Assembly (NCBI RefSeq): GCF_049310925.1
Contig: NZ_JBMERP010000125.1
Span: 1-6,764 of the forward strand
Source of the DNA: Virgibacillus_F sp049310925
GTDB taxonomy: Bacteria > Bacillota > Bacilli > Bacillales > Amphibacillaceae
Length of the DNA stretch: 6,764 nucleotides
Direction of reading: 5' to 3'
Part shown: positions 1 to 4,834 of the stretch, piece by piece
How the letters are laid out: each line of letters starts with the position of its first letter
How positions within the stretch are numbered: position 1 is the first letter of the stretch
Position numbers and translations under genes: made by a program
Notes under the pieces: generated by a model
Seen by the model: only the letters and a program-made list of their open reading frames with translations
The model's database searches: none
Told to the model about the DNA's origin: nothing

Positions 1-214
1 TATTTTATAATCGATGAGAATAGAGAAACGGTCTTTCATAAGGCGCAAAACATCCCCCCAGGAAGAACAATCCATTATATTAAAACAAGCAGAAGAAGTT
101 GAATACGAACTTACATTGCCAGACAATTTACCGGAGGGTACGTATTCTTTGGTAGCTTTATTATACACAGAACCTGTTTTGAGGGTGAAAACGACATTTA
201 AAGTTATAAATTAA
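1..214 (+). pseudogene. BsuPI-like (intracellular proteinase inhibitor) domain, C-terminal part, frameshifted
   Basis: The gene enters from the left edge. Frame 1 (bases 1-54) reads YFIIDENRETVFHKAQNI and then loses coding sense. The frame used from about base 53 reads PQEEQSIILK, then LPEGTYSLVALL, and ends in KTTFKVIN with a TAA at 212-214. Joined, the two halves resemble the end of a BsuPI-type beta-sandwich domain: a strand with D-E-N-x-E, an E-E-Q strand, then the L-P-x-G-T-Y hallmark and a closing strand. The join lies at a run of six C (54-59); one C fewer restores a single frame. An ATG at 14 opens the second frame, but no ribosome site precedes it and its first 13 codons do not fit the family, so I do not use it. 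This could be a true pseudogene, a slipped homopolymer or a sequencing error. The upstream part is outside the window. The family call rests on pattern only. Confidence 0.5.
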
Positions 215-291
215 GAACCCTATTGAGGAAAAGATTAGTAAACTGTCCCCTGTGCTTTCTGCTGGTAATAACTTTTCAAACCTCACTACGT

Positions 292-320
292 AAACTATTA
301 CCATTTTTATATAATAGTTT
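292..320. terminator. Perfect 9-bp inverted repeat, possible weak terminator
   Basis: AAACTATTA (292-300) pairs exactly with TAATAGTTT (312-320) around an 11-base loop that is itself T-rich. It lies about 80 bases after the stop of the BsuPI-like fragment. The stem is AT-rich and only a short T stretch follows, so it would be a weak intrinsic terminator. An operator is an alternative. Confidence 0.3.
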
Positions 321-352
321 GTTTAAAATTAAAATTATTTATTACTCTTAGA

Positions 353-369
353 TTATCTAGACTAGATAA
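353..369. promoter_or_regulatory. 17-bp perfect palindrome, possible operator
   Basis: TTATCTAG, a central A, then CTAGATAA form a perfect odd palindrome, about 90 bases before the start of the decayed gene at 462. The size and symmetry suit a dimeric repressor site, but no matching regulator gene is seen in the window and no clear promoter overlaps it. Function is inferred only. Confidence 0.3.
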
Positions 370-461
370 GATATGCGTTATTTTGATTTTAAAGTAATAG
401 AGGTAAAATGGCTTTATTCTTGGATTGTACAGGGAGGACGTATAAATGCAAAGGAGTTAAT

Positions 462-896
462 ATGAAAGTTATTGAAAATACAAACCCTAAATGGACAATG
501 AACCATTTACCACATATCTTTAATTATCAAAAAGAATATAGTGTAAACGTAAGTCAAGAGGACTTAAACCAAGAGCTAGAGAATATAAACAACGGGCATC
601 CCGCTAATAGGTGTAGTAGTAATATGAGGTGTTTTGAGGTTAGACTGACTATGTTCATATAGGTGATAACTTTGAGCAATTGTTAGCCATGAAAACCTTG
701 AAAAGGAAAAAATGAAAAGTTTATTAGTAAGGTCGGGTTTTACTCATTCAGATGATGTTGATTAAGGTTTGTTGCTTTCATTGAAGAAGGATATTTAACC
801 ATAATTAACAAGAAGAGTATAAGTAGCACTATCATTGATCCAAATGTAGTAATGATTAATCTAAACATGACAAATAAATACGCTAACAAATGCTAA
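462..896 (+). pseudogene. Decayed gene of unknown function
   Basis: A good ribosome site (AAAGGAG, 450-456) stands five bases before the ATG at 462, so I prefer this start to the in-frame ATG at 408. The first frame gives 66 codons (MKVIENTNPKWTMNHLPHIF and on through a polar stretch) and ends at a TAG at 660-662. Coding-like sequence goes on in other frames: a segment with EKMKSLLVRSGFTHSDDV to a TAA at 763-765, then one shifted by two bases, RFVAFIEEGYLTIINKKSI, ending NKYANKC at a TAA (894-896). The continuation of protein-like composition across at least two frame changes suggests one original gene of roughly 140 codons rather than three small ones. I do not recognise the family. It lies just left of the repeat cluster and the groEL tail, so it may be cargo of an old integrated element. 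Confidence 0.4.
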
Positions 897-1012
897 CATT
901 TTGCTAACGCACTGATGTAATAACCGTTAAAGTTTGTTAAAGATATTACATTTAATTCTAGGGGGAACAGTAATTTAATGCGTTTTTAGAACACAGCGTT
1001 AAAGATGTTACA
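882..1012. repeat. Cluster of short phased direct repeats beside the att-like site
   Basis: GCTAAC occurs three times at 882, 892 and 903, about one helical turn apart. GTTAAAG then occurs at 926, 936 and 998. The last two extend to a 15-base repeat with one mismatch: GTTAAAGATATTACA (936-950) and GTTAAAGATGTTACA (998-1012). The cluster ends 12 bases before the groEL tail copy at 1025. Tyrosine recombinases of integrative elements often bind short direct repeats (arm sites) near the core, so an arm-site role is plausible. It is not shown. Confidence 0.4.
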
Positions 1013-1024
1013 GCCTTTCACCTT

Positions 1025-1067
1025 ATGGGCGGCATGATGTAATTTAGGTTTTAAACCTTGTTATATC
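1025..1067 (+). repeat. groEL 3'-end duplicate, att-like direct repeat, copy 1
   Basis: The segment encodes the classic GroEL ending M-G-G-M-M followed by TAA (1040-1042) and then the flank AATTTAGGTTTT and AAACCTTGTTATATC. It matches 3257-3300 at 41 of 43 positions plus one inserted G in the second copy. No groEL body lies to its left; similarity stops abruptly at 1024. A short orphan gene end joined to unrelated DNA is what site-specific integration at a gene 3' end leaves. The relic recombinase that begins 20 bases to the right supports this. Confidence 0.65.
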
Positions 1068-1087
1068 AACGTTTGTAAGACTTAACG

Positions 1088-1413
1088 TTATTCCGAACCA
1101 CCGAAAAAACCACATTTAATTAATAAGATTCTTAGAGAGGCTTCCATTAAGTTACCAAACTTAGTGGAAGCTTCTTTTTTTTATGTTCTTTGTCATGTGC
1201 ATATATATCCATCGTGGTATTACTATCAGAGTGCCCCAGACGTTTATTAAATATGAACATTGGCTTCAATCAATAAAGAGGTGTGAGTATGCCTAAATGA
1301 ATGTGGTGTGACATGCATTATTAGTGCTTGTTTTCTTTAAATGTCGCTGCATGAAAATAAAAATTTTTTTAATCGTTTTAGGATAGCCTTTCATTAGTTA
1401 CAAATAGTAAACT
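1088..1413 (-). pseudogene. Phage-type tyrosine recombinase (integrase), 5'-truncated and frameshifted
   Basis: Read on the minus strand, the catalytic half of an integrase appears across several frames. From 1413 downwards: LLFVTNERLS, then KTIKKIFIFMQRHLKKTSTN, then HVTPHSFRHTHTSLLIEANV (HxxR box, codons 1292-1303), then FNKRLGHSDSNTTMDIYAH (LGH at about 1231-1239, catalytic Tyr codon 1201-1203), then the usual tail KEASTKFGNLMEASL to a TAA at 1088-1090. Frame changes fall near 1380, 1315, 1248 and twice between about 1175 and 1195, the latter at a run of A. The N-terminal arm-binding and core-binding domains are missing; the sequence stops where the hsdM fragment begins. It is inactive as it stands. 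Its tail points at the groEL 3'-end duplicate, the normal place for the integrase of an element inserted there. Confidence 0.85.
1136..1182 (+). terminator. Strong intrinsic terminator hairpin inside the integrase 3' end
   Basis: A 17-bp stem (1136-1152 with 1159-1175; two G-U pairs) closes a six-base loop and is followed by eight T (1175-1182). For the plus strand this is a textbook terminator, about 95 bases after the groEL-type stop at 1040-1042. On the minus strand the same bases encode the integrase tail, where the palindrome gives E-A-S on both sides. A related hairpin sits at the same relative place after groEL copy 2. Confidence 0.75.
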
Positions 1414-1563
1414 GTTCGTGATGACGGTGGAACTAAGGGTAGGGAATTCTATACTTAACGTGAAGTGGTAAAGGTATTAGTGAATATATTAAAACCACAA
1501 GAGGAAGAACGTTCTTATCCACGTTTATATCCTCCCCTGCCAAACTCTTTTATAAGGGTATGA
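1414..1563 (+). pseudogene. hsdM: Type I restriction methyltransferase (hsdM) fragment
   Basis: One plus-strand frame reads GTKGREFYT, a TAA at 1456-1458, then REVVKVLVNILKPQEEERSY. This matches the conserved stretch of N6-adenine methyltransferase subunits of type I systems (G-x-F-Y-T-P-R-E-V-V-x-L-L-V-x-I-L-K-P), which lies just before the AdoMet-binding motif. The stop takes the place of the usual Pro. After about 1515 the expected D-P-x-x-G-S-G-G is gone; the frame runs on without recognisable sequence to a TGA at 1561-1563. Both ends are missing, and the left end is cut exactly where the integrase relic begins. It cannot make an active enzyme. It is in the same direction as hsdR at 4835 but 3.3 kb away, so it is more likely the remnant of an earlier system than the partner of that gene. 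Identification rests on about 35 residues. Confidence 0.65.
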
Positions 1564-1651
1564 AAAATAATGAATTAGCGTGCGTATATAACAACGCTGC
1601 TTGGAGAAAAATATAATTATATAAATAACTAAAGCGCAGGGGTGTATATAG

Positions 1652-2074
1652 TTGGATCAAAAAGAGATTAAAGCAAGTATAGAGAACATACTTACCGACA
1701 GTAATGTTGGTGTAATGGCAACGGTTAAAGATAACAAGCCACATTCCAGGTATATGACCTTTTCTAACAAGGGATTGAAGCTTTATACAGCAACGAGTAA
1801 AGATACCCATAAAGCGGAAGAAGTAGAAACGAACCCCTTCACGCATATTATTCTCGGATATGAAGGTGAAGGATACGGTGATGATTATGTGGAATATGAA
1901 GGAAAAGTTTCCATAAACGATTCAGAAGAGATGAAAAAGCAGTTGTGGAATGAGCATATGGAGCTTTGGTTCAGTGGACCAAATGATCCAAATTATATTG
2001 TACTAGAAGTTGAACCAATACTAATTAGATTACTGAACAAAAAAGGAGAGGAAACTAAGGTATTACAATTGTAA
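1652..2074 (+). CDS. ydaG: YdaG-like general stress protein 26, pyridoxamine 5'-phosphate oxidase family
   Basis: An intact gene of 140 codons with a TTG start; the AGGGGTG ribosome site at 1638-1644 is seven bases upstream and no ATG fits better. The product is a single split-barrel flavin-binding domain. Near residues 20-40 it has the strand V-G-V-M-A-T-V and the signature NKPHSRYM typical of the GSP26/Pyrid_ox_like group. LYTATSKDTHKAEEVETNP and LGYEGEG follow, then the W-N-E-H-M-E-L-W-F segment near the C-terminus. Length and these motifs agree with Bacillus subtilis YdaG. Family members bind FMN or a related cofactor and are cytoplasmic; the physiological substrate is unknown, and the B. 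subtilis gene belongs to the general stress regulon. No convincing sigma-B site is seen here. It stands alone between broken genes and is followed directly by its own terminator, so it appears to be retained under selection. Confidence 0.85.
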   Translation: MDQKEIKASIENILTDSNVGVMATVKDNKPHSRYMTFSNKGLKLYTATSKDTHKAEEVETNPFTHIILGYEGEGYGDDYVEYEGKVSINDSEEMKKQLWNEHMELWFSGPNDPNYIVLEVEPILIRLLNKKGEETKVLQL

Positions 2075-2179
2075 GATGAAAAGAAGATCACCAGCTAAAA
2101 ATGCCTGGTGGTCGTTTTTAATGTCTTTTTTTTTGAATTGATCCATACATTCTTGTACAAGTGTTAACCATCGATTCAT
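2063..2179 (-). CDS. Doubtful 38-residue ORF convergent with ydaG
   Basis: On the minus strand an ATG at 2177-2179 is preceded, six bases away, by a perfect GGAGGA ribosome site (2186-2191). The product starts MNRWLTLVQECMDQFKKKDI and ends in a hydrophobic stretch, LAGDLLFILQL. The second half is simply the reverse complement of the ydaG terminator and last codons, which argues against a conserved protein. The strong ribosome site is the only reason to list it. I recognise no family. Confidence 0.2.
   Translation of the reverse strand: MNRWLTLVQECMDQFKKKDIKNDHQAFLAGDLLFILQL
2086..2119 (+). terminator. Intrinsic terminator after ydaG
   Basis: GATCACCAG (2086-2094) pairs with CTGGTGGTC (2105-2113), with one G-U pair, around a ten-base loop. 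A run of five T follows at 2115-2119, with a second T run a few bases on. It begins 12 bases after the ydaG stop. Confidence 0.8.
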
Positions 2180-2388
2180 GGCTGCTCCTCCACTGCAATT
2201 TGTATTCCGTATATCACTTTGCAATACTTTGGATACATTACTCGTCCACATTGTTCGTATTTAAACTGTAGTGGATTCGCTGGGAACGCATATAACGGTC
2301 AACATAGTTTTGAGGTGGGAGTCTTTTATTTAGAGTGATATCAATATAAATGGAAACAATAATAACCCAATATATGAAGGGTGATTAC

Positions 2389-2697
2389 ATGAATGTTATT
2401 CTTGTATTAGCAAGCCTATTACTTCCGCTTTTTATGTGCTTTCTGCAACTCAAATGGAAAAAGCTCAATTTTATTTTTAATCTTGCTGGCCTTGTATCAA
2501 CACTTATCTTTGGAAATATTGCTTCTGTCTCTATTTATCAAATCATTAAAAATAAAACTGTATTTATGACAAATATTCATGCCATCTTTCTGAACCCTTT
2601 TTTCTTAATTACTGGTTCTTACTTGGGGATATATATTGTCTATCTACTATTGAACATAACTTTGTATGAAATCACTCTTAAACAAAAACAAAGTTAA
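2389..2697 (+). CDS. Small membrane protein, unknown function
   Basis: The ATG at 2389 gives 102 residues and follows an AAGGGTGA ribosome site (2377-2384) by four bases. The in-frame ATG at 2350 has no such site and adds only polar residues before the first helix, so I reject it. Three hydrophobic segments are visible, at about residues 2-20, 27-48 and 69-92. A basic turn K-W-K-K (22-25) separates the first two, and a polar loop with K-N-K (54-56) lies before the third. The C-terminus is short and polar (K-Q-K-Q-S). By the positive-inside rule the K-W-K-K turn would be cytoplasmic. No catalytic motif is seen and I do not know the role. The gene is intact although flanked by relics; the groEL relic begins about 20 bases after its stop, with no terminator in between. 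Confidence 0.7.
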   Translation: MNVILVLASLLLPLFMCFLQLKWKKLNFIFNLAGLVSTLIFGNIASVSIYQIIKNKTVFMTNIHAIFLNPFFLITGSYLGIYIVYLLLNITLYEITLKQKQS

Positions 2698-2718
2698 CCT
2701 CAAAAAAATACTATTGTA

Positions 2719-3286
2719 ACTTCAGAGTTCGATAAAGAGAAATTACAAGAACGTCTTGCTAAATTAGCAGGTGGTGTGGCAGTAATCAAGGTTGGTGCCG
2801 CAACTGAAACTGAGCTAAAAGAACGTAAACTTCGTATTGAAGACGCATTGAATTTTACTCACGCAGCAGTAGAAGAAGGTATCGTAGCTGGTGGTGGTAC
2901 TGCACTGGTGAGCGTATACAAAAAAGGAGTAAACTGGATCTAGTTGGCGATGAAGCAACTGGTGCTAACATCGTTCGTCGTGCACTAGTAGAAGAACCAG
3001 TACGTCAAATCGCGCACAACGCAGGCCTTGAAGTTTCTATTATCGTAGAACGTCTTAAAGGAGAAGCGGTTGGCATGGGATTCAACGCAGCAACCGGCGA
3101 ATGGGTAAACATGGTTGAAGCTGGTATCGTTGATCCAACTAAAGTTACACGCTACGCACTACAAAACGCAGCATCTGTGGCAGCAATGTTCCTAACAACA
3201 GAAGTGTTGTAGCTGACCTACCAGAAGAAAACGCTGGTGGCGGCGGAATGCCTGACATGGGTGGCATGATGCAATTTAGGTTTTGA
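2719..3286 (+). pseudogene. groEL: groEL (60-kDa chaperonin) relic, C-terminal third
   Basis: The frame from 2719 reads TSEFDKEKLQERLAKLAGG, then VGAATETELKERKLRIEDAL and VEEGIVAGGGTAL: the GroEL equatorial domain from about residue 360 of a roughly 545-residue protein. It stops at a TAG (2941-2943) after a small deletion near 2930. A second frame (2934-3212) carries LVGDEATGANIVRRAL, RQIAHNAGLEVSIIVERL, GFNAATGEWVNM and ALQNAASVAAMFLTTE. A one-base loss near 3205 puts VVADLPEEN and GGGGMPDMGGMM in a third frame. The normal final stop has become CAA, so the frame runs on to a TGA at 3284-3286. Substitutions at conserved sites (S to F and R to H in the A-L-N-S-T-R region, G to V in A-G-L-E-G-S) show free decay. 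The 5' two thirds and groES are absent, so a working groESL must exist elsewhere. Confidence 0.92.
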
Positions 3287-3300
3287 AACCTTGTTATATC
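3257..3300 (+). repeat. groEL 3'-end att-like direct repeat, copy 2
   Basis: The last codons of the groEL relic and its flank match 1025-1067, with two substitutions and one inserted G (3285). The repeats lie in the same direction, 2232 bases apart. A related hairpin follows each copy at a similar distance (1136 and 3357). Together they could be the ends of an integrated element or products of successive insertions. Confidence 0.65.
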
Positions 3301-3356
3301 TGCGTTCATGAATGATTAGTTTTATTCATGCTCATGGTTTGGAAATAGTTTTAACT

Positions 3357-3403
3357 GAGAGGACTTCATTAAGTGTAAAAGCTTAGGTGGGGTTCTCTTT
3401 TTT
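3357..3403 (+). terminator. Intrinsic terminator of the groEL relic
   Basis: An imperfect stem (3357-3373 with 3382-3397; small bulges and several G-U pairs) is followed by six T (3398-3403). Its sequence lines up with the hairpin at 1136-1182, sharing AGAGG, CATTAAGT and CTTAG in the same order, so it appears to be the ancestral groEL terminator or its copy. Confidence 0.6.
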
Positions 3404-3690
3404 GTGTTTTAAGTAACGATTAATTATTAAAAGTTAAAATTGTGTGTATTTGGCATTTATACCTTTGTGTGTTTTGGCAGTATATTTGTAATAGGTGTGG
3501 AATAATTCCATTCCACCATTGTAAAAGTTTTTATTCACCAAACGGGCCAGATTGTTGAATAAGGCTTATTGAGCAGTTTAGTAGCATAAGAAATATTAAT
3601 TAAGTGTAACCAATCAGTATGATATATGGTAAAATTTATGTATAGAAAAATATGTATTCTCTAAATAAATAGAATAGGGGCGTGAATGAA
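3404..3690. other. Gene-free stretch between groEL relic and zinc-ribbon relic
   Basis: From the groEL stop to 3690 there is no credible gene on either strand. The stretch contains the groEL terminator and a small inverted repeat (GTGGAAT 3497-3503 with ATTCCAC 3510-3516) that lacks a following T run. A less AT-rich patch around 3540-3585 (AAACGGGCCAGATTGTTGAA) looks unlike its surroundings, but I could not assign it. A possible promoter lies at 3627-3635. Confidence 0.5.
3627..3635 (+). promoter_or_regulatory. Possible extended -10 promoter for the zinc-ribbon relic
   Basis: TGGTAAAAT fits an extended -10 element (TG-N-TAAAAT). A start about seven bases on would give a leader of some 50 bases before the ATG at 3691. 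The -35 region is poor (TAACCA at 3607-3612). Confidence 0.35.
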
Positions 3691-3914
3691 ATGACTATAG
3701 AATGATGTTTTGCATGCGGAAACACGAACGAAGAAGAGATTGAGTATAAAACGGTATATCTTGACGACGGTTTTAATGAAGTTAAGAAAAAAGTTTGGGT
3801 ATGCATAGATCAAGAAGATTGTGGCATGAGATTGCATGGGTAAAAGAACTAGTTTTAGAAACTATACAGGAAAAAACTGATCAATCATTAATGAATAACC
3901 TGAATGTTCAATAA
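3691..3914 (+). pseudogene. Small zinc-ribbon protein, broken by a stop and a frameshift
   Basis: The ATG at 3691 follows an AGGGG ribosome site (3676-3680). Codon 5 is TGA (3703-3705), where a Trp codon would need only one change. The frame then continues cleanly with C-F-A-C-G-N, EIEYKTVYLDDGFNEVKKK and VWVCIDQEDC. This gives a C-x2-C knuckle and a second Cys pair spaced by six, as in small treble-clef or ribbon proteins. A TAA follows at 3841-3843, but one base shift near 3822 restores sense: EIAWVKELVLETIQEKTDQ and on to a TAA at 3912-3914. The restored protein would have about 74 residues. I do not know its family; a nucleic-acid-binding or antitoxin-like ribbon is possible but unsupported. 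Two lesions make pseudogene status likely. Confidence 0.55.
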
Positions 3915-4009
3915 CATATTACTTATTAATTAACAATTATTTTATGGAACTAACAGACTCAGTTGTTGTATAAAAAAACTAATCTTATAAATATGAAAGG
4001 AGAAATTTA

Positions 4010-4477
4010 ATGCAAGTTTTTTTAGGCCTTCTCTTAATTTTTTCATTTATTTTAATTGCTATAGGAATTATATGGTTTATTGTAATTATGATAAAGAAAG
4101 GAAGATTCAGATATCCCATTGTAGTTTTTGTTGTAGGTATTTTGCTCCTTATATCTTCTAGTTTCGGAGCTTATCTTGTCGTACCAGATTATAATGCAAT
4201 CAATGAACAAGAAGGTAAGAATTTTTATCAAGTGTTAGCTAGTGGCAAGGATGTTCAAGGTGAAAGTTTAACTTTCACAGTTAGTGAGATAGGTTCAAAT
4301 GAACAACAAGGCCTTGTTGGATTAGGAGTTGTGTCTACAGAGGAGAAACCTATTACTGTATTGTTGAATGTTAGCGGAGAAAGTCAAGCTATTCAATCAG
4401 GAGATACTGTGACTGTCCAAATAAATTCAATAAGTAACTTCGCTAGCTTGTTTATTTTGAAAGCTACACTTGAATAA
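4010..4477 (+). CDS. Two-helix membrane protein with small extracytoplasmic domain
   Basis: An intact gene of 155 codons. AAAGGAG at 3996-4002 is seven bases before the ATG. The first two hydrophobic segments (about residues 3-28 and 36-58) enclose a basic turn K-K-G-R-F-R-Y, which should lie inside, so both ends face outward. The remaining roughly 95 residues are soluble, beta-rich and slightly acidic, with alternating strands such as SLTFTVSEI, GLVGLGVVS, ITVLLNVSG and DTVTVQINSI. This pattern recalls the small OB-fold domains (tRNA_anti-like) of Gram-positive surface proteins, but that is an impression of fold, not a recognised motif. There is no lipobox, sortase signal or catalytic signature. 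No partner gene is evident: the upstream neighbour is broken, and the downstream hsdR has its own terminator and promoter in front of it. Function unknown. Confidence 0.75.
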   Translation: MQVFLGLLLIFSFILIAIGIIWFIVIMIKKGRFRYPIVVFVVGILLLISSSFGAYLVVPDYNAINEQEGKNFYQVLASGKDVQGESLTFTVSEIGSNEQQGLVGLGVVSTEEKPITVLLNVSGESQAIQSGDTVTVQINSISNFASLFILKATLE

Positions 4478-4654
4478 ATGTTCAGCATAAAGGGTGTGAG
4501 GTTAGTCAGTATTCTTAAGCAAAAGGGTGCGTTTGTGGAAGGAAAAGTGTGGTTTATTTGTAGAAATGTGTATAACAATAGACTAGATAGATTACGTATT
4601 GAATGGTTGTCTAGTGAATTAACACGTTTACAATACACTCAAACTAAAACCTGA
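4478..4654 (+). CDS. Doubtful 58-residue ORF after the membrane protein
   Basis: The ATG touches the preceding stop (TAAATG), an arrangement compatible with reinitiation, but there is no ribosome site of its own. The product begins MFSIKGVRLVSILKQKGAFV, is basic, and has a possible helix RLDRLRIEWLSSELTRLQ near the end. I recognise no family. It could equally be the tail of a decayed gene or a chance frame. Confidence 0.25.
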   Translation: MFSIKGVRLVSILKQKGAFVEGKVWFICRNVYNNRLDRLRIEWLSSELTRLQYTQTKT

Positions 4655-4690
4655 CATGATAAATACTTTTTTACACCTTATAGGAAAATG

Positions 4691-4738
4691 AAACGATAGT
4701 GACTACTTAATTGGTTGCACTATCGTTTTATTTTTTTT
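4691..4738 (+). terminator. Strong intrinsic terminator before hsdR
   Basis: AAACGATAGTG (4691-4701) pairs perfectly with CACTATCGTTT (4718-4728) around a 16-base loop. A T-rich tail follows, ending in eight T (4731-4738). It separates the 4010-4654 unit from hsdR. The A run at its left end would also let it act weakly on the minus strand. Confidence 0.85.
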
Positions 4739-4772
4739 GCCAAGACACATACTACAAATAAATATAATTGAA

Positions 4773-4801
4773 TTAAAGTTCGACCATTAAAATGTTATAA
4801 T
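4773..4801 (+). promoter_or_regulatory. Promoter of hsdR (extended -10)
   Basis: A perfect TATAAT (4796-4801) carries an extended TG-N in front (4793-4795). A weak -35 (TTAAAG, 4773-4778) stands 17 bases upstream. Transcription would start near 4808, giving a short leader with the AGGGGGTG ribosome site (4821-4828) before the ATG at 4835. Confidence 0.65.
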
Positions 4802-4834
4802 AGTAATATAGTCACAAACAAGGGGGTGTGTATC

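Noticed and set aside
408..461. ATG at 408 as the start of the unknown decayed gene
   Set aside because: Its purine tract is too close to the ATG, and the internal ATG at 462 has a canonical AAAGGAG at proper spacing.
882..1012. CRISPR array or replication iterons
   Set aside because: The repeats are only 6-7 bases (one pair of 15), with no uniform spacers, no Cas or Rep gene and no origin-like context.
1556..1561. GGGTAT as a sigma-B -10 element for ydaG
   Set aside because: The sequence 12-15 bases upstream has no GTTT-type -35 match; the nearest GTTTAT (1523-1528) is 27 bases away, too far.
1612..1617. TATAAT as a sigma-A promoter for ydaG
   Set aside because: No acceptable -35 at 16-18 bases in a very AT-rich stretch; a real promoter is likely nearby, but I cannot place it.
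1550..1846. 98-codon minus-strand frame opposite the start of ydaG
   Set aside because: It lies antisense to a well-supported gene, has no family resemblance and starts inside that gene.
2350..2388. Upstream ATG at 2350 as the start of the 102-residue membrane protein
   Set aside because: No ribosome site precedes it, while AAGGGTGA stands at the right distance from the ATG at 2389.
3497..3516. Small hairpin GTGGAAT/ATTCCAC as a terminator
   Set aside because: No T run follows directly and no gene ends just before it.
3963..3991. TTGTTG / TATAAA promoter with 17-bp spacing before the gene at 4010
   Set aside because: Transcription would begin at about 3998, inside the ribosome site, so the message would lack a usable leader.
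4393..4638. 81-codon minus-strand frame
   Set aside because: It overlaps the end of the intact membrane-protein gene in antisense and has no ribosome site or recognisable content.
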